Notes: generated by a model not told the origin, from the sequence alone. DNA of 64,000 bases from Acorus gramineus (GCA_030737835.1 JAUJYN010000013.1:4267354-4331353); one strand, 5' to 3'; shown: positions 1 through 11,982, counted from the stretch's first letter. Program-made: numbers and translations.

Positions 1-351
1 TTTTTGATTTTTGGAAGGTCAAAATTGGGGTATCTACAGGCACATCTGTTTGCCCAGAGGGAGATGTCGGATTCGAGATGGTCAACCTTCTCATCAGATT
101 CAAGGAGTTGAGGCCTGAGCACTTGAATGACTAGTTCAGAGCCTGGCTCAGGCGCTCCATCCCTGCAGTCCTGGAAGCCCTTACGATAACCCCTATCGTA
201 TCCGACTGAGACGGCCTCCGCAGACTTCCTTTCTATCGGACCTAGGCGCTCCCGCACTCTTTCAAGAACTTTGATTTCAAAATCCCATTTCATCTCCCTC
301 TTTTGCTGCTCGGCCTCAGAAATGTCGCTAGTCCTTTCGGCCCGTTCTTTT

Positions 352-2369
352 TCAAAATTCAAACATCTCTGAGAGGTCCTTTTTAAGTTTTTCAAACGCC
401 CGGGAGTGCTCTTTCTGGGCAGCTTTCATAGCAGCCTCAGGTTTCTCCCGAGCTGCCCGCTCTTCCTCACGAACGCGGTGTGCCTGGACGACATCACTGA
501 TGACTTGATCAAACTTTTGACCTGCCACGCTCGAATAAATGCCGAGCTGCCCCAAAATAAGAAAACCATAAGAATCGAGAAAGATAGATAAACGTAGTCT
601 TCCACGATTTGGTTCACAACAAAATAAAACGTACCTGTAGGCCATGCTTTGCAAGATTGATCCCACCTCAGAAGCAGATATATCGCCAGCCAAGGCCTTG
701 TCCTTCTCCAGGATCACGGATTGGATTAAACCAACCGCCACGTCACGGTCTTTCAGGCCAGAATCAGAAACTTGGACGGGCAGGTCTTGGTCTGAGGAGT
801 AGGGACAAACGCCTGGACCTCTTGGTCTCGGGTCTCAATTGTTTTAATGACAAGAAGAACATAGAAAGGCACACAATGACGCCCTCTCACTGTCGATGAC
901 GACAAGAGGAAGGAGCAACCGAGTAGAAGTACTCGGGACATCCCTCGCGTAGCGGCCATAACACCTCTCGAACAAAAAAGCGTCATATATTTCTTTCAGT
1001 CAATTTGATGAAGGGAAGGGTTCCCCATCACGACCAGCCATGTAACCATCGTAAAAGCCAGCGTAGAAGTCTTTAGGCCGTTCGTCCTCCTCTTCCTCCT
1101 TGATCAGAAGCCTTAGTTTTTCAAGCTTCTTCTGAATGGTGAAGACATGTTCCCAAACCACGAGGCTGGCCTTGCGAGGAAGGGCAGGGGGCTCTGCGAA
1201 CGGAGTGTCAGTCCTGACACGAGTGTCAACCGCAAATCGAGGAGGGCTGGGACTATGAAACTGACCGGAAATATGCATTTGAGATGGAGGCCACTCCTGG
1301 CTCTTCTTCAGCCACTGGGGAGCCTTGGAGGAACTTGACGTGATCCTCCTGCCAGGGAGATTCACCTCCGAGGATTTCTTCCTCCTCTTTTGCTTGTTCT
1401 CCAAAGTCCGCAAAATGGGGAGCTTGATGATTCAGGGCAGAATTAAGGGGGAGCTTGACGATTCACGGGACGGTCACCTCCGAGAAAAACTTCTTCCTCC
1501 TCTTGTTCCTCTTCTTTGATCTCAACCGGGCGGTTGTAGGCACGGCCGACCTGACCGCCACTCTGCGATGATGGTTCGACCTCCTCAACGCTCCTCCCCC
1601 ACCAGAAGCGGAACTTGATGCCTCACCTCAAGAAGTAGAAGGAGCGCCTTGGCGAGTTGCCCGACTCGAAGTTGGCCGAGAAGCCAGAGAAGGAGGAATT
1701 TGAGGGTTGACAGGGGCGGCACCCAGCATGGTCTTCCAGCTCCTCCCACGAAAGCCTAAGGCACAGTTTATGTCCCCCGTGCGAAGGCTCTCTTGTGGAG
1801 GACAAGCATTGAGGGACGAGTCACCTAGAGAGAAAAAGTGTAATAAAAGGAAATCACCTTTAAAAGAAGAAAAGCAACTGCTGCCAAAAGAAAGACCGAT
1901 CTGACTTCAATGGCGAGTCCCTCCAGTGAAGCGGAATCCGGTACGCGCAACCTTCAGGCATCCATGCGCCTTGGATCTTGAAATATTTGTACCGCCAATC
2001 ATAGACAAATTCTTGAGCATCCTTTATCAGCTCCCGTGACACCGACCTCCGCGCCAGGTAAAACATCTTACCCCCTCCATTGTGGAGCTTCAGGATATAG
2101 AAGCTCCGCACCTCGTTCAGGCTGAGGCTGTTGCCACAGGCGCGGTTGAGGGCAGTGACTGCCATCAAAATACGGTAGGCACTCGGGACGAACTGGAGGG
2201 GATGAAGGCCAAAGAAGCTCAAGAATTCCATTATCAGTAGGGATAATGGAATTGCGATCATGCCAACATCAATCTAGCCAGAGTAAAGCAAGAGGGATTC
2301 AGGGTCTGGGGGAGGGGGCATTTCCCCCGTGTACTCTTCGATCACAAGGTTGCCAGGGAATCGACCCAT
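352..2369 (-). pseudogene. decayed antisense ORF with gypsy-type transposon (Transposase_28-like) domain
   Basis: Read on the minus strand, a likely start at 2369 opens a stretch rich in acidic and Pro residues (EEYTGEMPPPPDPES). An in-frame TAG follows, then the conserved block at 2261-1860 with motifs such as MEFLSFFGLHPLQFVPSAYR, typical of the N-terminal domain of plant putative gypsy-type transposon proteins. The middle (about 1413-1000) is a Pro/Ser-rich linker with Glu/Lys-rich helices. The C-terminal block (741-352) is a charged coiled-coil (EERAAREKPEAAMKAAQKE). These blocks lie in different frames separated by stops, so it is a pseudogene. The function of this protein family is not established. 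It lies antisense to the retrotransposon, just upstream of the polypurine tract. Confidence 0.65.
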
Positions 2370-2720
2370 TTGTATAGAGAATAAAAGCAAAAGGGCGCTG
2401 ATCAAATTCTAAGAGAAGAGAAAATTTGAATGAGGTGGATAGAAATTGAAGAGCGGTTAAACATATATAAAGGGTTAGGGCTAAAACCCTAACCGCCTCT
2501 GTCGTTTGGGAAAACGTGGCAACCAAATTGAATTTTGGGGTTACCCCCCAAGTGGTATTAAATGAAGAAAATACATGAAAAGGTGACAAGTGTCAAGCAC
2601 GTTATGTGTCAGACCCAAGGATCCAACCCAATCGATCCAAGAAATCTTGTTGGACAAGCCTATCAGTCGGTCAGGTCTCCTAAGATCGGTTCTTCTGGAC
2701 TCCCAAGAAATTGAGAGACC

Positions 2721-2735
2721 ACAAAAAGGGGGCAT
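2721..2735 (+). other. polypurine tract of the Tat-like element
   Basis: The sequence ACAAAAAGGGGGCAT immediately precedes the LTR. In LTR elements this tract primes plus-strand DNA synthesis and always abuts the 3' LTR. It is the main evidence that the element reads on the plus strand. Confidence 0.7.
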
Positions 2736-3605
2736 TGTGGGAGACCAAATTTATCGGAAGGCCGAATAGGGGATAAGATTGTATGGGTACAGGAATTAAG
2801 CAAGAATTAGCCTATAATGATAAAAGATGAATTCGGGGAAAGAAAGCCCATGAATCAAAATTCCTCCACGGCCTCATTGGGCCCACTTTCCCCGACAGGT
2901 CGGGCAAATGTTTATGCCCGACCAGGCCAAGTTAGACATAACGCTATGCCTGACCAGGTCAGATCGGACATGCACCGAAGAATTGTTGACTAGAGTTTGA
3001 CCAACTAAGAACGGATATTGAGCAATGACAGACTTAAGGTATAGACCATCCAGGACTTAATGCCCGGACTGAAACACAGGTCGGTCATATGCCTGTTTCT
3101 ACGTAGTAACAATTAACAAGGAGAATAGTCCATGACACTGGAAAAGGACAGTATATTAGAAAAACAGTTATAGGGTGATGATCCCTAGGTGACACATGTC
3201 CATAGATCCTGAGGCCACGTAGAGATTCCATATCATGATATAGTCATTCAGCAAGGCCAAACTCGGCACTCCCCTGTTTAGTATAAAAGGGGGACTTCAT
3301 CTTCCCCTCAATCCAGGCGAGCACTCCCTCTCACTTATTAGTCCTCAAAAATTCTAAGTTCTTCTTTTTTCCAAGGAAGATGACTGACTTGAGCGTCAGA
3401 GGGGTGTTAGCCGGCACTACACTGATGTGAGTTTCAGATACCCGAAGGATGAAGAGGGAGGATGGCGATGGCGACTGGCGCTGAAGGTCTGCCACTGGAC
3501 GTCGTGAAGGAGATTCGTCATCAACATCATCTCGGATCCACAACAAAATCCCGGATTAGAGAAGATCCGGCCTACGAGGGTGATGGCTTGATTTTACCCC
3601 CCACA
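2736..3605 (+). repeat. 3' LTR (870 bp) of the Tat-like element
   Basis: It begins TGTGGGAG and ends CCCCCCACA, giving a short inverted terminal match TGTGGG/CCCACA. A TATA box (TATAAAAGGGGG) lies at 3282. The right boundary is supported by the paralogous unoccupied sites in units II and III, where the flanking host sequence is continuous. ORFs at 3331-3683 inside it are short and unsupported. Confidence 0.8.
3282..3293 (+). promoter_or_regulatory. LTR TATA box
   Basis: TATAAAAGGGGG on the plus strand, about 320 bp before the LTR end. This is the expected place for the U3/R promoter of a plant LTR retrotransposon. Confidence 0.5.
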
Positions 3606-3771
3606 ATTTTCAAGTTGGTTAGAGGGAATCTTTCAGACTCTCTGGTTAACATTGGGATAAAAATAGAGAATGATTCTAATTAATTAATAATATAAAGAAT
3701 TTTATTTCCTATTCAAATCAAATAAAGACAATTGTACATATTTTATCCTAAGTATTTCTTTTATCGTGAAT

Positions 3772-4690
3772 AGTGGCGGAGCTACCTTAGGCCTGGGGGC
3801 GTTGGCTCTTTTTTTTCTAAAATATTTTTATAAGGGCCCATAGGTCATAGCCCATGAGCCCCATTGAAAAGCAACAACAATAGCCTACGATCAGTCCATT
3901 TTCCAGCCTTAAATCTAATCTACAATTATTTTGAATGTTTTTCAGATAGTATACCTTTATCTAATGAGATACAAGTTTTTATAAAAAAAAATGAAGCATA
4001 TTTTTAATGAATTGTATAAATGTATTTATGAAAAATATGAAATTTTTTTTATCGAAGCATATATCTTGCTAATGTGATTATATGGTTTGACATATGAGAC
4101 TAGAATTGGGTTTAGAATAAAACTGGGTACAACAGCACTCTTCCCCCCCCCCCCCCCCGCTAATGTGATTATATGGTTTGACATATGAGACTAGAATTGG
4201 GTTTAGAATAAAAACTGGGTACAACAGCACTCTTCCCGCACCCCCCCCCCCCCCCCCCCCCCAAATCTTTTGTTAAGGGCCCATAGCCCATGATCCATTG
4301 ATCCCCAGTGCCCTACTCAACGGCATTAACACAGCCCGCCCACTAGTCAAAAATAAAAAAAAAAGAACAAAAAACCCACCCGATTTATCATCCCACAGAT
4401 CAAGATTCTATTAGAAGAGAATATAATATATGTATTGCTTATTAGATTTATGTTATGACATCTTTTTTTTTATAAATCATCAAAGTAAAATTTGACATAT
4501 TGTTTTAAAATTTGATAATTATCTTTTACAATTATTCAATTATATGTTTTATGTAAATGTCTTTATTCTATTTTATACATATTCATTTTTTAATTTATAC
4601 TATTAAATTAAAAAATACATATATATATAATGATACAAATTTAGAAAATATTTACGTAAGTTAGATTATGCCTCCCTTTTATAAATAGGA
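3772..4690. mobile_element. TIR element, copy 1 (right end missing)
   Basis: The left end AGTGGCGGAGCTACCTTAGG matches the left ends of copies at 38119 and 51287. The right end (GCTCCGCCA in the other copies) is absent; similarity stops near 4690. It has no coding capacity. Inside it a segment of about 90 bp ending in a C-run is duplicated in tandem (4069-4262). It is probably a non-autonomous DNA transposon carried along by the tandem duplication. Confidence 0.55.
4069..4262. repeat. tandem duplication with poly-C tracts
   Basis: The segment starting GCTAATGTGATTATATGG and ending in CACTCTTCCC plus a long C-run occurs twice in succession. The C-runs are about 18 and 20 bases. The corresponding parts of copies 2 and 3 of the same TIR element lack the poly-C tracts. 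Confidence 0.8.
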
Positions 4691-5010
4691 TTTTTTATTT
4701 TTTAGTCCTTATAAACTATATGATTTAGTGACCGATTTCTCACTTTTTTATATTTCAGTTTAAGTCCTTAGATTTAAAGGGTATGTTTCTTATTAATTAT
4801 TTTATTTAAAAAGTATGTTTCTTATTACTTCCATTTTCTTCCTTTAGATTTTATCCAAAGCAAACTAATACGTGAATACGAAAGATAGTTTACTTCCACC
4901 TTAATGTGATGCCAGCTTATGGCATGGGCTAGTGTTATGTGCATTTGATCACATAAGCTCAGCATTGGCCACTTGCTGAAAAAAATTGGCTTAATTAGCT
5001 GTCAATTTTA
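4691..5010. other. AT-rich spacer without genes
   Basis: The first part (to about 4820) is specific to unit I and replaces the right end of the TIR element and the MITE found in units II and III. Similarity to unit II resumes at TTACTTCCATTTT. No gene is seen. Confidence 0.6.
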
Positions 5011-5019
5011 ATTAAGGCA

Positions 5020-5497
5020 TGTTTTTAATAGATTTTGCATTTGAAGAGCAAAAAATTTTTAAACACGTATCCAAAAATATTTTCATGATCAACGTTTAGA
5101 TTTTCAAATCACCATCTTCCCTTTTCAGGCTAAGGGGGCGTTTTGATGTGGGTTTGAGAAGATTATGAATTTACATGAATCTGATTTTCCAAACTCATAT
5201 CCAAACATATTTTTATATCCAAGCTTCTACCAATAGGCTTAATTAAAAGCTGCAGACATATTTTTACAAATAAGTGCTAACTTTTTTATAATCCGTGGAG
5301 AGACAGCTTTCTGCAAACTCAATTTTAAACTTAACTTTTGAGAAAAAGTTAATTTTCAAATCCACATCCAAATATCCCATAAAAAATATTGCTGTTGAAA
5401 AACTAATAAATAACGTTTTTTGAAAAGCTGAATTTTTGAAATGCAAAATTGTAAAAATTGATCTTAGCATTTCAATTGTATATCCAAACGCCATCTA
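5020..5497. mobile_element. MITE-like block (copy in unit I)
   Basis: This block corresponds to 40452-40938 in unit II, where the ends are clearer. It ends ATCCAAACGCCATC and holds a second, inner pair of similar ends (GGGCGTTTTGATGTGGG and CCACATCCAAA), as if one short TIR element sits inside another. It has no coding capacity. The ORF at 5264-5494 is not conserved in unit II. Confidence 0.4.
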
Positions 5498-6243
5498 AAT
5501 AAGGTACTCAACCATGTTCTTTTTAGAGTCAACCATGATCTCATGGTGGATTATTCCAACCGGTATATGGACGGTTTGGATAACAGGCAACAATGCTCAG
5601 AGGATTTAGAGTGTACTGGAAAAACACGTGGGATTTATTTTGTCAATTATAGAGGGGTTCGGGGACGCTGTATATCAAATGCAAGTGCAATTAGTTTCAT
5701 TGATGGGAAACTTGCCACAGTAGAGTGAGGGGTATCTATTGGTGTGTTTTTGTCAGGTTAAATGTTTTCTAACCTGGTGGCTGCAGGTGATTACCATGCA
5801 CATTCGTTTTTTTGCTTTTCTTTCTCCACTCCTCTTATCTAGTTTCATATTTATATTTTGAATTTGGTAATGAAATCATGATAATAATACCTTTTTTTTT
5901 TTAGAGTCTTCATCATCTTTACAACACGATACCAGTCTATTTTACAGTCTCACATCACTGTATTTTCATTGTCTATTACATGTTTGATTCATTGTTTTCT
6001 TATATATATATATATATAAAATTATCCAACATATATACTTTATATACACAATTGATGTAAATTCAGGAGAAATTATATGCTTATAGTTGCAGCTGCATGT
6101 CATGTATATAGTGTTTATAACTGTATGCCGGCCATAAAGTGAATTTGTCAGCCTAACATTATGTTATACCAAACAAAATTACACAATCTGTATGTGATAT
6201 GTAATAACTCCACAAGCTATATACATCTATAGCAATCCATAAA
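5498..6243. other. non-coding spacer shared with unit II
   Basis: It is similar to 40939-41540 and 42520-42735. A short ORF at 5543-5728 is broken in the unit II copy (stops and frame changes), so it is not supported as a gene. No other feature is seen. Confidence 0.6.
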
Positions 6244-7037
6244 GGGCATGTCTATACCCACCAAACGTTTCACTTAATCCACCATAAAAAAAAAAAAAAA
6301 TCGGTGTTTGGCTGTTTTCACCAATCCAGGTTGATCGAATTTGGTCGTCATTTTAGGTTTTGGACAACCGAACTTGATCGTCATTTCAGGTTTTGGACGA
6401 TCGAACTTAGTTGTCATTTCATGTTTTGGACGACCGAAATTGGCCGAACATGATCCAGAACTATATCTACCTATTCTTTGTAAACAAATTAATTTTTAGG
6501 TTAATCCATCATATTCTATATTTATTCTTTTATTCAAACAACAGCTAAGGGACTGAAAAAAAATGTAAGTATGTATACTTTCAATTAATTCAATTTTTTA
6601 TTGAAAATATCTTATTAGACAAATACATATCATTTTTATCTGGCTTCATGAAAATTTATCCCTTACTTATGTAAAAAAATTATTCCTATATTTTACATTT
6701 GAAAATAATGATTAATTCTTCCTATATTATAACTCACACTTGAAGTTATATGAAGGATCCAAGGAGGATACACGTCATGGGTTTAGGTTTCCAAGAAAAA
6801 AATTATAAACTTTATCACAAACCTTGTTCGACCAAGTTTGGTCGCCCAAAACCTGAAATGACGATAAAGTTAAGTTACCCAAAACATGAAATAACGATTA
6901 AATCTGATCGTCCAAAATTTAAAGTGACGACCAAGTTTGGTTGAACTAACCGAATTGGTGGGAATGAAAAAAACACTGTTTTTTTTATTTTTTGATTGAT
7001 GGGTTAAGAGAAATGATTGGTGGGGATAGACGCGCCC
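6244..7037. mobile_element. Mutator-like foldback element with long TIRs
   Basis: The two ends are inverted: GGGCATGTCTATACCCACCA on the left, and the complement of the right end reads GGGCGCGTCTATCCCCACCA. Each arm is roughly 200 bp and contains three tandem copies of a 33-bp sub-repeat built on TTTTGGACGACC plus GTCGTCATTTCAGG (left about 6334-6450, right about 6822-6945). It is flanked by a 9-bp target duplication, ATCCATAAA on the left and ATCTATAAA on the right; nine bases is the Mutator-superfamily size. Unit II has the empty site (ATCTATAAA once, near 42745), so it inserted after the duplication. It has no coding capacity. Confidence 0.75.
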
Positions 7038-7166
7038 ATCTATAAAACCTCTCATGCTCTTTATACAAAAAATAAACGAAAAAAAAAAAAACAACGACTC
7101 CATGTTCTCTTGATCAGGTACATCTGCACAAACACAAAAACATCACCACAACACACACACACACAT

Positions 7167-7785
7167 TCACTCACTAGTATTAGGCGTCGTCGACCTGCTC
7201 TCCCAATGATGATCCGCCACATAAACAGGCGAACCGAGCGGCTGGTTGTTGTTCTTCAACAACCTGGCATCGTCGTCGATCGGGGTCGCCACGTCTGCCT
7301 CCTCCCCGCCTCCAAAGGACGCGATCCTCCCCTTCAAAGGCTCCAAAACCTCGTCCATGCACGGCCTCATCTCCTTCTCCGCCTGCAAGCACCGGAAAGC
7401 CAGCTCGCCCACCGCCGTCACCATCCTCTTCACATCGCTATCCGAATCGAACCCGATGTTTGGGTCCACCAACTCGTGCAAGGAGTTGCTGTGGATCTTG
7501 CTGATGGCCCTGTTCGCGAGGTTGATCTCGCACGGGCGCCTCGTGATGTCCACAGCGGGCATCGACGAGATGAGCTCAACAAGCACAACTCCAAAGCTGT
7601 ATACGTCGTTCTTGTCCATCAACTGATAGCCTTGGTGGTACTTGGGTCTCAGGGTCCACGTACCCCGGCGTGCCTTGCGGGGCGGTTGACACGTGCGTGG
7701 CATCCACCGGGAACAGGCGGGAGAGCCCGAAGTCCGCCACCTTCTCTTGGAAGTTGCTGCCGAACAAGATGTTGTTGGTCTTCAC
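7167..7785 (-). pseudogene. LRK10L1-like receptor kinase, C-terminal kinase fragment (unit I)
   Basis: Minus-strand translation gives the catalytic-loop region [18 protein letters not shown], the activation-segment motif [37 protein letters not shown] and the helix NLANRAISKIHSNSLHELVDP. These are characteristic of LRK10L1-type plant receptor-like kinases. The N-lobe and the HRD motif are missing: similarity starts just before the loop, which reads YGD instead of HRD. A frameshift lies between GYVDPE and YHQGYQL (near 7650-7700). The juxtamembrane part of the same gene is at 13952-14158, separated by Copia A and by a deletion. Such kinases sit in the plasma membrane and phosphorylate Ser/Thr; this copy cannot. 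Confidence 0.8.
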
Positions 7786-7907
7786 GTCGCCGTAGATGAT
7801 TGGGTATCAATATCTACTCTTCTTTTTTGGAGTCTTTATCAATACCAGTCTATTTTACAATCTCACATTATTGTATTTTCATTGCCCATTACATACATAT
7901 TAGATTC

Positions 7908-8195
7908 TGTTGTGAACTAAATAGAATATGATATATAAGAGTATATAAACAAAGCACACAAGTATATAGAGAAGAGAAGTAGAGAGAGATTCTTATTCAT
8001 ATTTGTTGTTGATTGAATACAAGAAAAACCCCTCTATTTATAGGGTGCATAGAGGAATCCCAAAGGTGGAGAGTTACAAGTCCATAGAGGTGAGGGTGAG
8101 ATAGTGGGGCAATAATGGGAGTGTTATGGAAGGAGTTGAAGAGTGGGGGAGGTTATGGGTTAGAGAAGTGGTGGTTATCCACCATATTCACAACA
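7908..8195 (-). repeat. 3' LTR of Copia A
   Basis: 288 bp, TGTTGTGAAC...TTCACAACA. The adjoining inner sequence CTCCCCCTTGG is, on the minus strand, a polypurine tract (CCAAGGGGGAG), so this is the 3' LTR. Confidence 0.9.
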
Positions 8196-8445
8196 CTCCC
8201 CCTTGGATGACCACCACGCTAAGAAAATTGCCTCATTAAAACCTTGCTTGGAAAACCCAATGGGAAAAAACCAAAGCGAAGGAAAAAGAGTACAATGTAA
8301 CTTAATCGTATAATAGTGTATGCGTTTGACACTGCCTCATTAAAACCTTGCCAGGAAAACCCAATGGGACAAAACCTAGGCGAAGGAAAAAGAGTACAGT
8401 TCGCAAAATGTCATAAAAATTACTCCCCCTCATAAGTACAAGATT

Positions 8446-11400
8446 TCAAGAATTTTGGTCGCAAACTCGTCGCATCCCGATTTCATACACCAGCTTCTTG
8501 AATGTTGATGTCGACAAAGCTTTAGTAAACAAATCTGCAAGATTGTCCTTTGACTGAATTTGTTGAACATCAATTTCATGTCTCTGCTGGAGCTCATGAG
8601 TGTAAAAGAATTTTGGAGAAATATGCTTTTTTCTATCACCCTTGATATATCCCCCTTTGATTTGAGCAATGCATGCTGCATTGTCTTCATATATAGTTGT
8701 TGGAACATCTGTAATGAGAGATAGTCCGCATGCAGTACGAATATGATGAACCAAAGACCTTATCCACACGCATTCCCGGCTTGCTTCGTGGAGTGCAAGA
8801 ATCTCAGAGTGGTTAGAAGACGTGGCGACCAAAGTCTGTTTCGTAGATCGCCAAGAGATTGCTGTGCCACCGCAAGTGAATACATAGCCTGTTTGTGAGC
8901 GAGCCTTGTGAGGATCTGAAAGATATCCTGAATCTGCATAACCCTTTAGTTGTGCACCATTATTGGAATCCTTTGCATAGAATAGACCCATGTCTGACGT
9001 TCCACGAAGATAACGAAAAATGTGCTTCACACCATTCCAATGCCTTCGAGTTGGTGCAGAGCTAAATCTGGCCAATAAATTAACTGAAAATGCAATGTCA
9101 GGTCTAGTGCATTGGGCCAAATATAATAAGGCACCAATTGCACTAAGATATGGTACTTCAGGACCAAGAAGATTTTCAGTATCTTCTTTTGGACGAAAAG
9201 GGTCCTTTTTGGGTCAAGTAACCTTACTACCATTGGAGTACTTAATGGATGACATTTGTCCATATTAAAACGCTTCAGGATTTTTTCAACATATGTTGTT
9301 TGATGAACAAGTATCCCATTTGAACTTTGCTCAATTTGCAAGCCGAGACAGTATCTTGTTTTCCAAGATCTTTCATTTCAAACTCCTTTTTCAGATATTC
9401 GGAAGCCTTTTCGAGCTCTTCAGGAGTCCCAATTAGATTAATATCATCAACATATACTGCAATAATGGTAAATCCGAGTTCCGTTTTCTTAATAAATACA
9501 CAGGGGCATATTGGATCATTGACATATCCTTCTTTTATTAAGTACTCACTAAGACGGTTATACCACATTCGTCCAGATTGCTTTAATCCATACAAGGATC
9601 GTCTTAGCTTGATTGAGTACATGTTTCGTGGTTTTGCTTCAGGCAATTTTAGTCCTTCAGGAACTTTCATATAAATGTCGGTATCTAATTTTCCATATAA
9701 ATATGCAGTAACCACATCCATTAGCTGCATGTCAAGTCCTTCTGAGACTACAAGACTAATTAAATACCGAAATGTGATTGTGTCCATCACAGGAGAATAT
9801 GTCTCTTCAAAATCTATCCCAGGTCTCTGCAGGAAACCCTGTGCCACAAGACGAGCTTTGTATCTAACAATCTCGTTTCTTTCATTTCGTTTTCTCGCAA
9901 ACACCCATTTACATCCTACTGGTTTAACACCTTCAGGGGTTAGGACTACTGGTCCAAATACTTGGTGTTTTGCAAGTGAATCCAATTCTGTTTGAATAGC
10001 AGCTTTCCATTGTGGCCAACAATTTTTTCGTCTGCATTCATCCACTGAACGTGGTTCTAAATCATTATCTGAAATGATTTCTGTAGCTACTGCAAATGAG
10101 AATATATCATCAACAAGCACTTGCTTTCGATCCCACAATATTTGTGAATTTGCATAATTTATGGAAATTTCTTCATTTCCATGTACTTGTTCTTCATGCA
10201 CGGGCGTCACTTCAGGGACGTCAGTCTCTTCAGGGACTTGTGTCACTTCAGGGACTTCTTCCTCTGTAGGAGTTATTATTGTGGGTCTTTCAAGTGTTTC
10301 ATACTCTTCTAGAGAATTATTCTTCATTGTTTTTCTCCTTGCGGGAGCTGAATCTTTTGAGCCTATAGGTCTTCCACGCTTCAGGCGTGTTTTTGTTGAT
10401 TCATTAGCCGGCATATTAACAGTTTTTCCTATTGGAACATTAATTCGAGCTGGAGTATTAGCAGCTGGAATATGTGATTTCATCACTTTTGCTGCATCAT
10501 TGAATGCATCTGGCAATTGATGCGCAATTCTTTGAAGATGGTGATTCTTTGCACTTCAGTTTCACATTGATTAGTGCGAGGATCAAGATGAGACAAAGAT
10601 GGAGTTTTCCATGTAAGTTCACGTCGTTCTTCTGGCGACGGATTTTCTCCCCCTAACGACGGGAATATTGTCTCATCAAAATGACAATCCGCAAATCGAG
10701 CGGTAAAAACATCCCCTGTCAATGGTTCAAGATATCTTATAATAGAAGGAGAATCAAAGCCTACATAAATTCCCAATCGACGTTGAGGGCCCATTTTAGT
10801 TCGTTGTGTAGGGGCAATAGGAACTTGTACAGCACAACCAAAAATTCGAAGATGTGAAATATTTGGTTGATGACCCAGTACGAGCTGTAAAGGGGAATAT
10901 TGATGATAAGCAGTTGGCCGAAGGCGAACTAATGCTGCTGCATGCAATATAGCATGACCCCAAGCTGAAACGGGTAATTTTGTCCTCAAAAGCATAGGAC
11001 GTGCAATTAGCTGAAGATGCTTAATAAATGATTCAGCTAATCCATTTTGGGTGTGCACATGAGCAACAGGGTGTTCAACATCGATGCCATGCGACATACA
11101 ATAGTCGTTAAAAGTTTTCGATGTGAATTCACCAGCTCCATCAAGACGTATTGACTTTATATGATAATCCGAAAAATGAGACTGTAATCGGATTATCTGA
11201 GCAAGTAGTCTTGCAAATGCAGCATTCCGAGTGGATAATAGACAAACATGCGACCATCTAGCAGATGCGTCTATCAATACCATAAAATACTTGAATGGTC
11301 CACATGGGGGGTGGATTGGGCCACATATATCCCCTTGGATTCTTTGCAAAAATGTTGGTGACTCAACATTGACTTTTGTAGGGGATGGTCTAACTATCAA

Positions 11401-11982
11401 TTTTCCTTGTGAGCACGAAGTGCATTGATAGTGATTAGGTAAAAGAATCTTCTGGTTCTTTAACGAATGCCCAAATGAATTATCAATTATTCGACGCATC
11501 ATTGTAGATCCTGGATGCCCGAGACGATCATGCCAAAGTGTAAAAATATCTGAATCATAGAACTTCTGGTTCATTACAGCATATGATTCGATTGTTTTTA
11601 TGGTTGTATAATACAACCCAGATGAGAAAGCATGAAGTTTCTCTAATACATGTTTTTGGCCTGAAACAATTGAAGTAATGCATAAATACTCCATATTGTT
11701 TTCATTGATAGTCTCAATATGATATCCATTAAGACGGATATCCTTAAAACTTAGCAGATTTCTTCTGGATCTTGCTGAATATAATGCATCATTAATACAA
11801 AATTTTGTACCTCCTGGTAATATTATATTTGCTCTTCCGGAGCCTTCAATTAATTTCGTAGTACCAGAAATGGTATTAACATTTGCATTGATTAATGTCA
11901 ATGTCGAGAAATATTGTTTATTTCGTAGGATCGTATGTGTTGTAGCGCTGTCTGCTAGACAAATGTCACCAACCATAGCCAT
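8446..11982 (-). pseudogene. Copia A pol (protease, integrase, RT, RNase H), broken
   Basis: Minus-strand order: protease motif LADSATTHT directly after the ATG at 11982; the GAG-pre-integrase signature WHDRLGH; integrase core (GDICGPI, RLDGAGEF, HTQNGLAE); a linker repeating VPEV/VPEE; RT with LYGLKQSGRMWY and AVYVDDI (near 9445); RNase H with GYADSGYLSD and IYEDNAACIAQIKGG. Compared with B and C, single-base deletions break the frame near 10535, 9350 and 9210. Upstream of the protease ATG there is no capsid domain or zinc knuckle. The enzymes would cut, reverse-transcribe and integrate the element RNA; this copy cannot make them in one piece. Confidence 0.9.

Larger units (their letters stand above)
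1..3605 (+). mobile_element. 3' part of a Tat-like Ty3/gypsy LTR retrotransposon
   Basis: The element enters from the left of the window, so gag, pol and the 5' LTR are not visible. Seen: a polypurine tract at 2721-2735 directly followed by a TG...CA LTR (2736-3605) whose TATA box is on the plus strand, which sets plus orientation. Upstream of the polypurine tract lies about 2.4 kb that carries only a minus-strand gene remnant resembling the putative gypsy-type transposon domain (Transposase_28). Known: Tat-lineage plant elements can carry such antisense ORFs between pol and the 3' LTR. The 3' end lies in host sequence: ATTTTCAAG follows the LTR, and the paralogous sites near 32375 and 51120 read CATCATTTTCAAG, so ATTTT is the likely target duplication. 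Confidence 0.75.

Noticed and set aside
5543..5728. Small ORF as a host gene
   Set aside because: The unit II counterpart near 40980-41165 has frame changes and stops, so the frame is not conserved.
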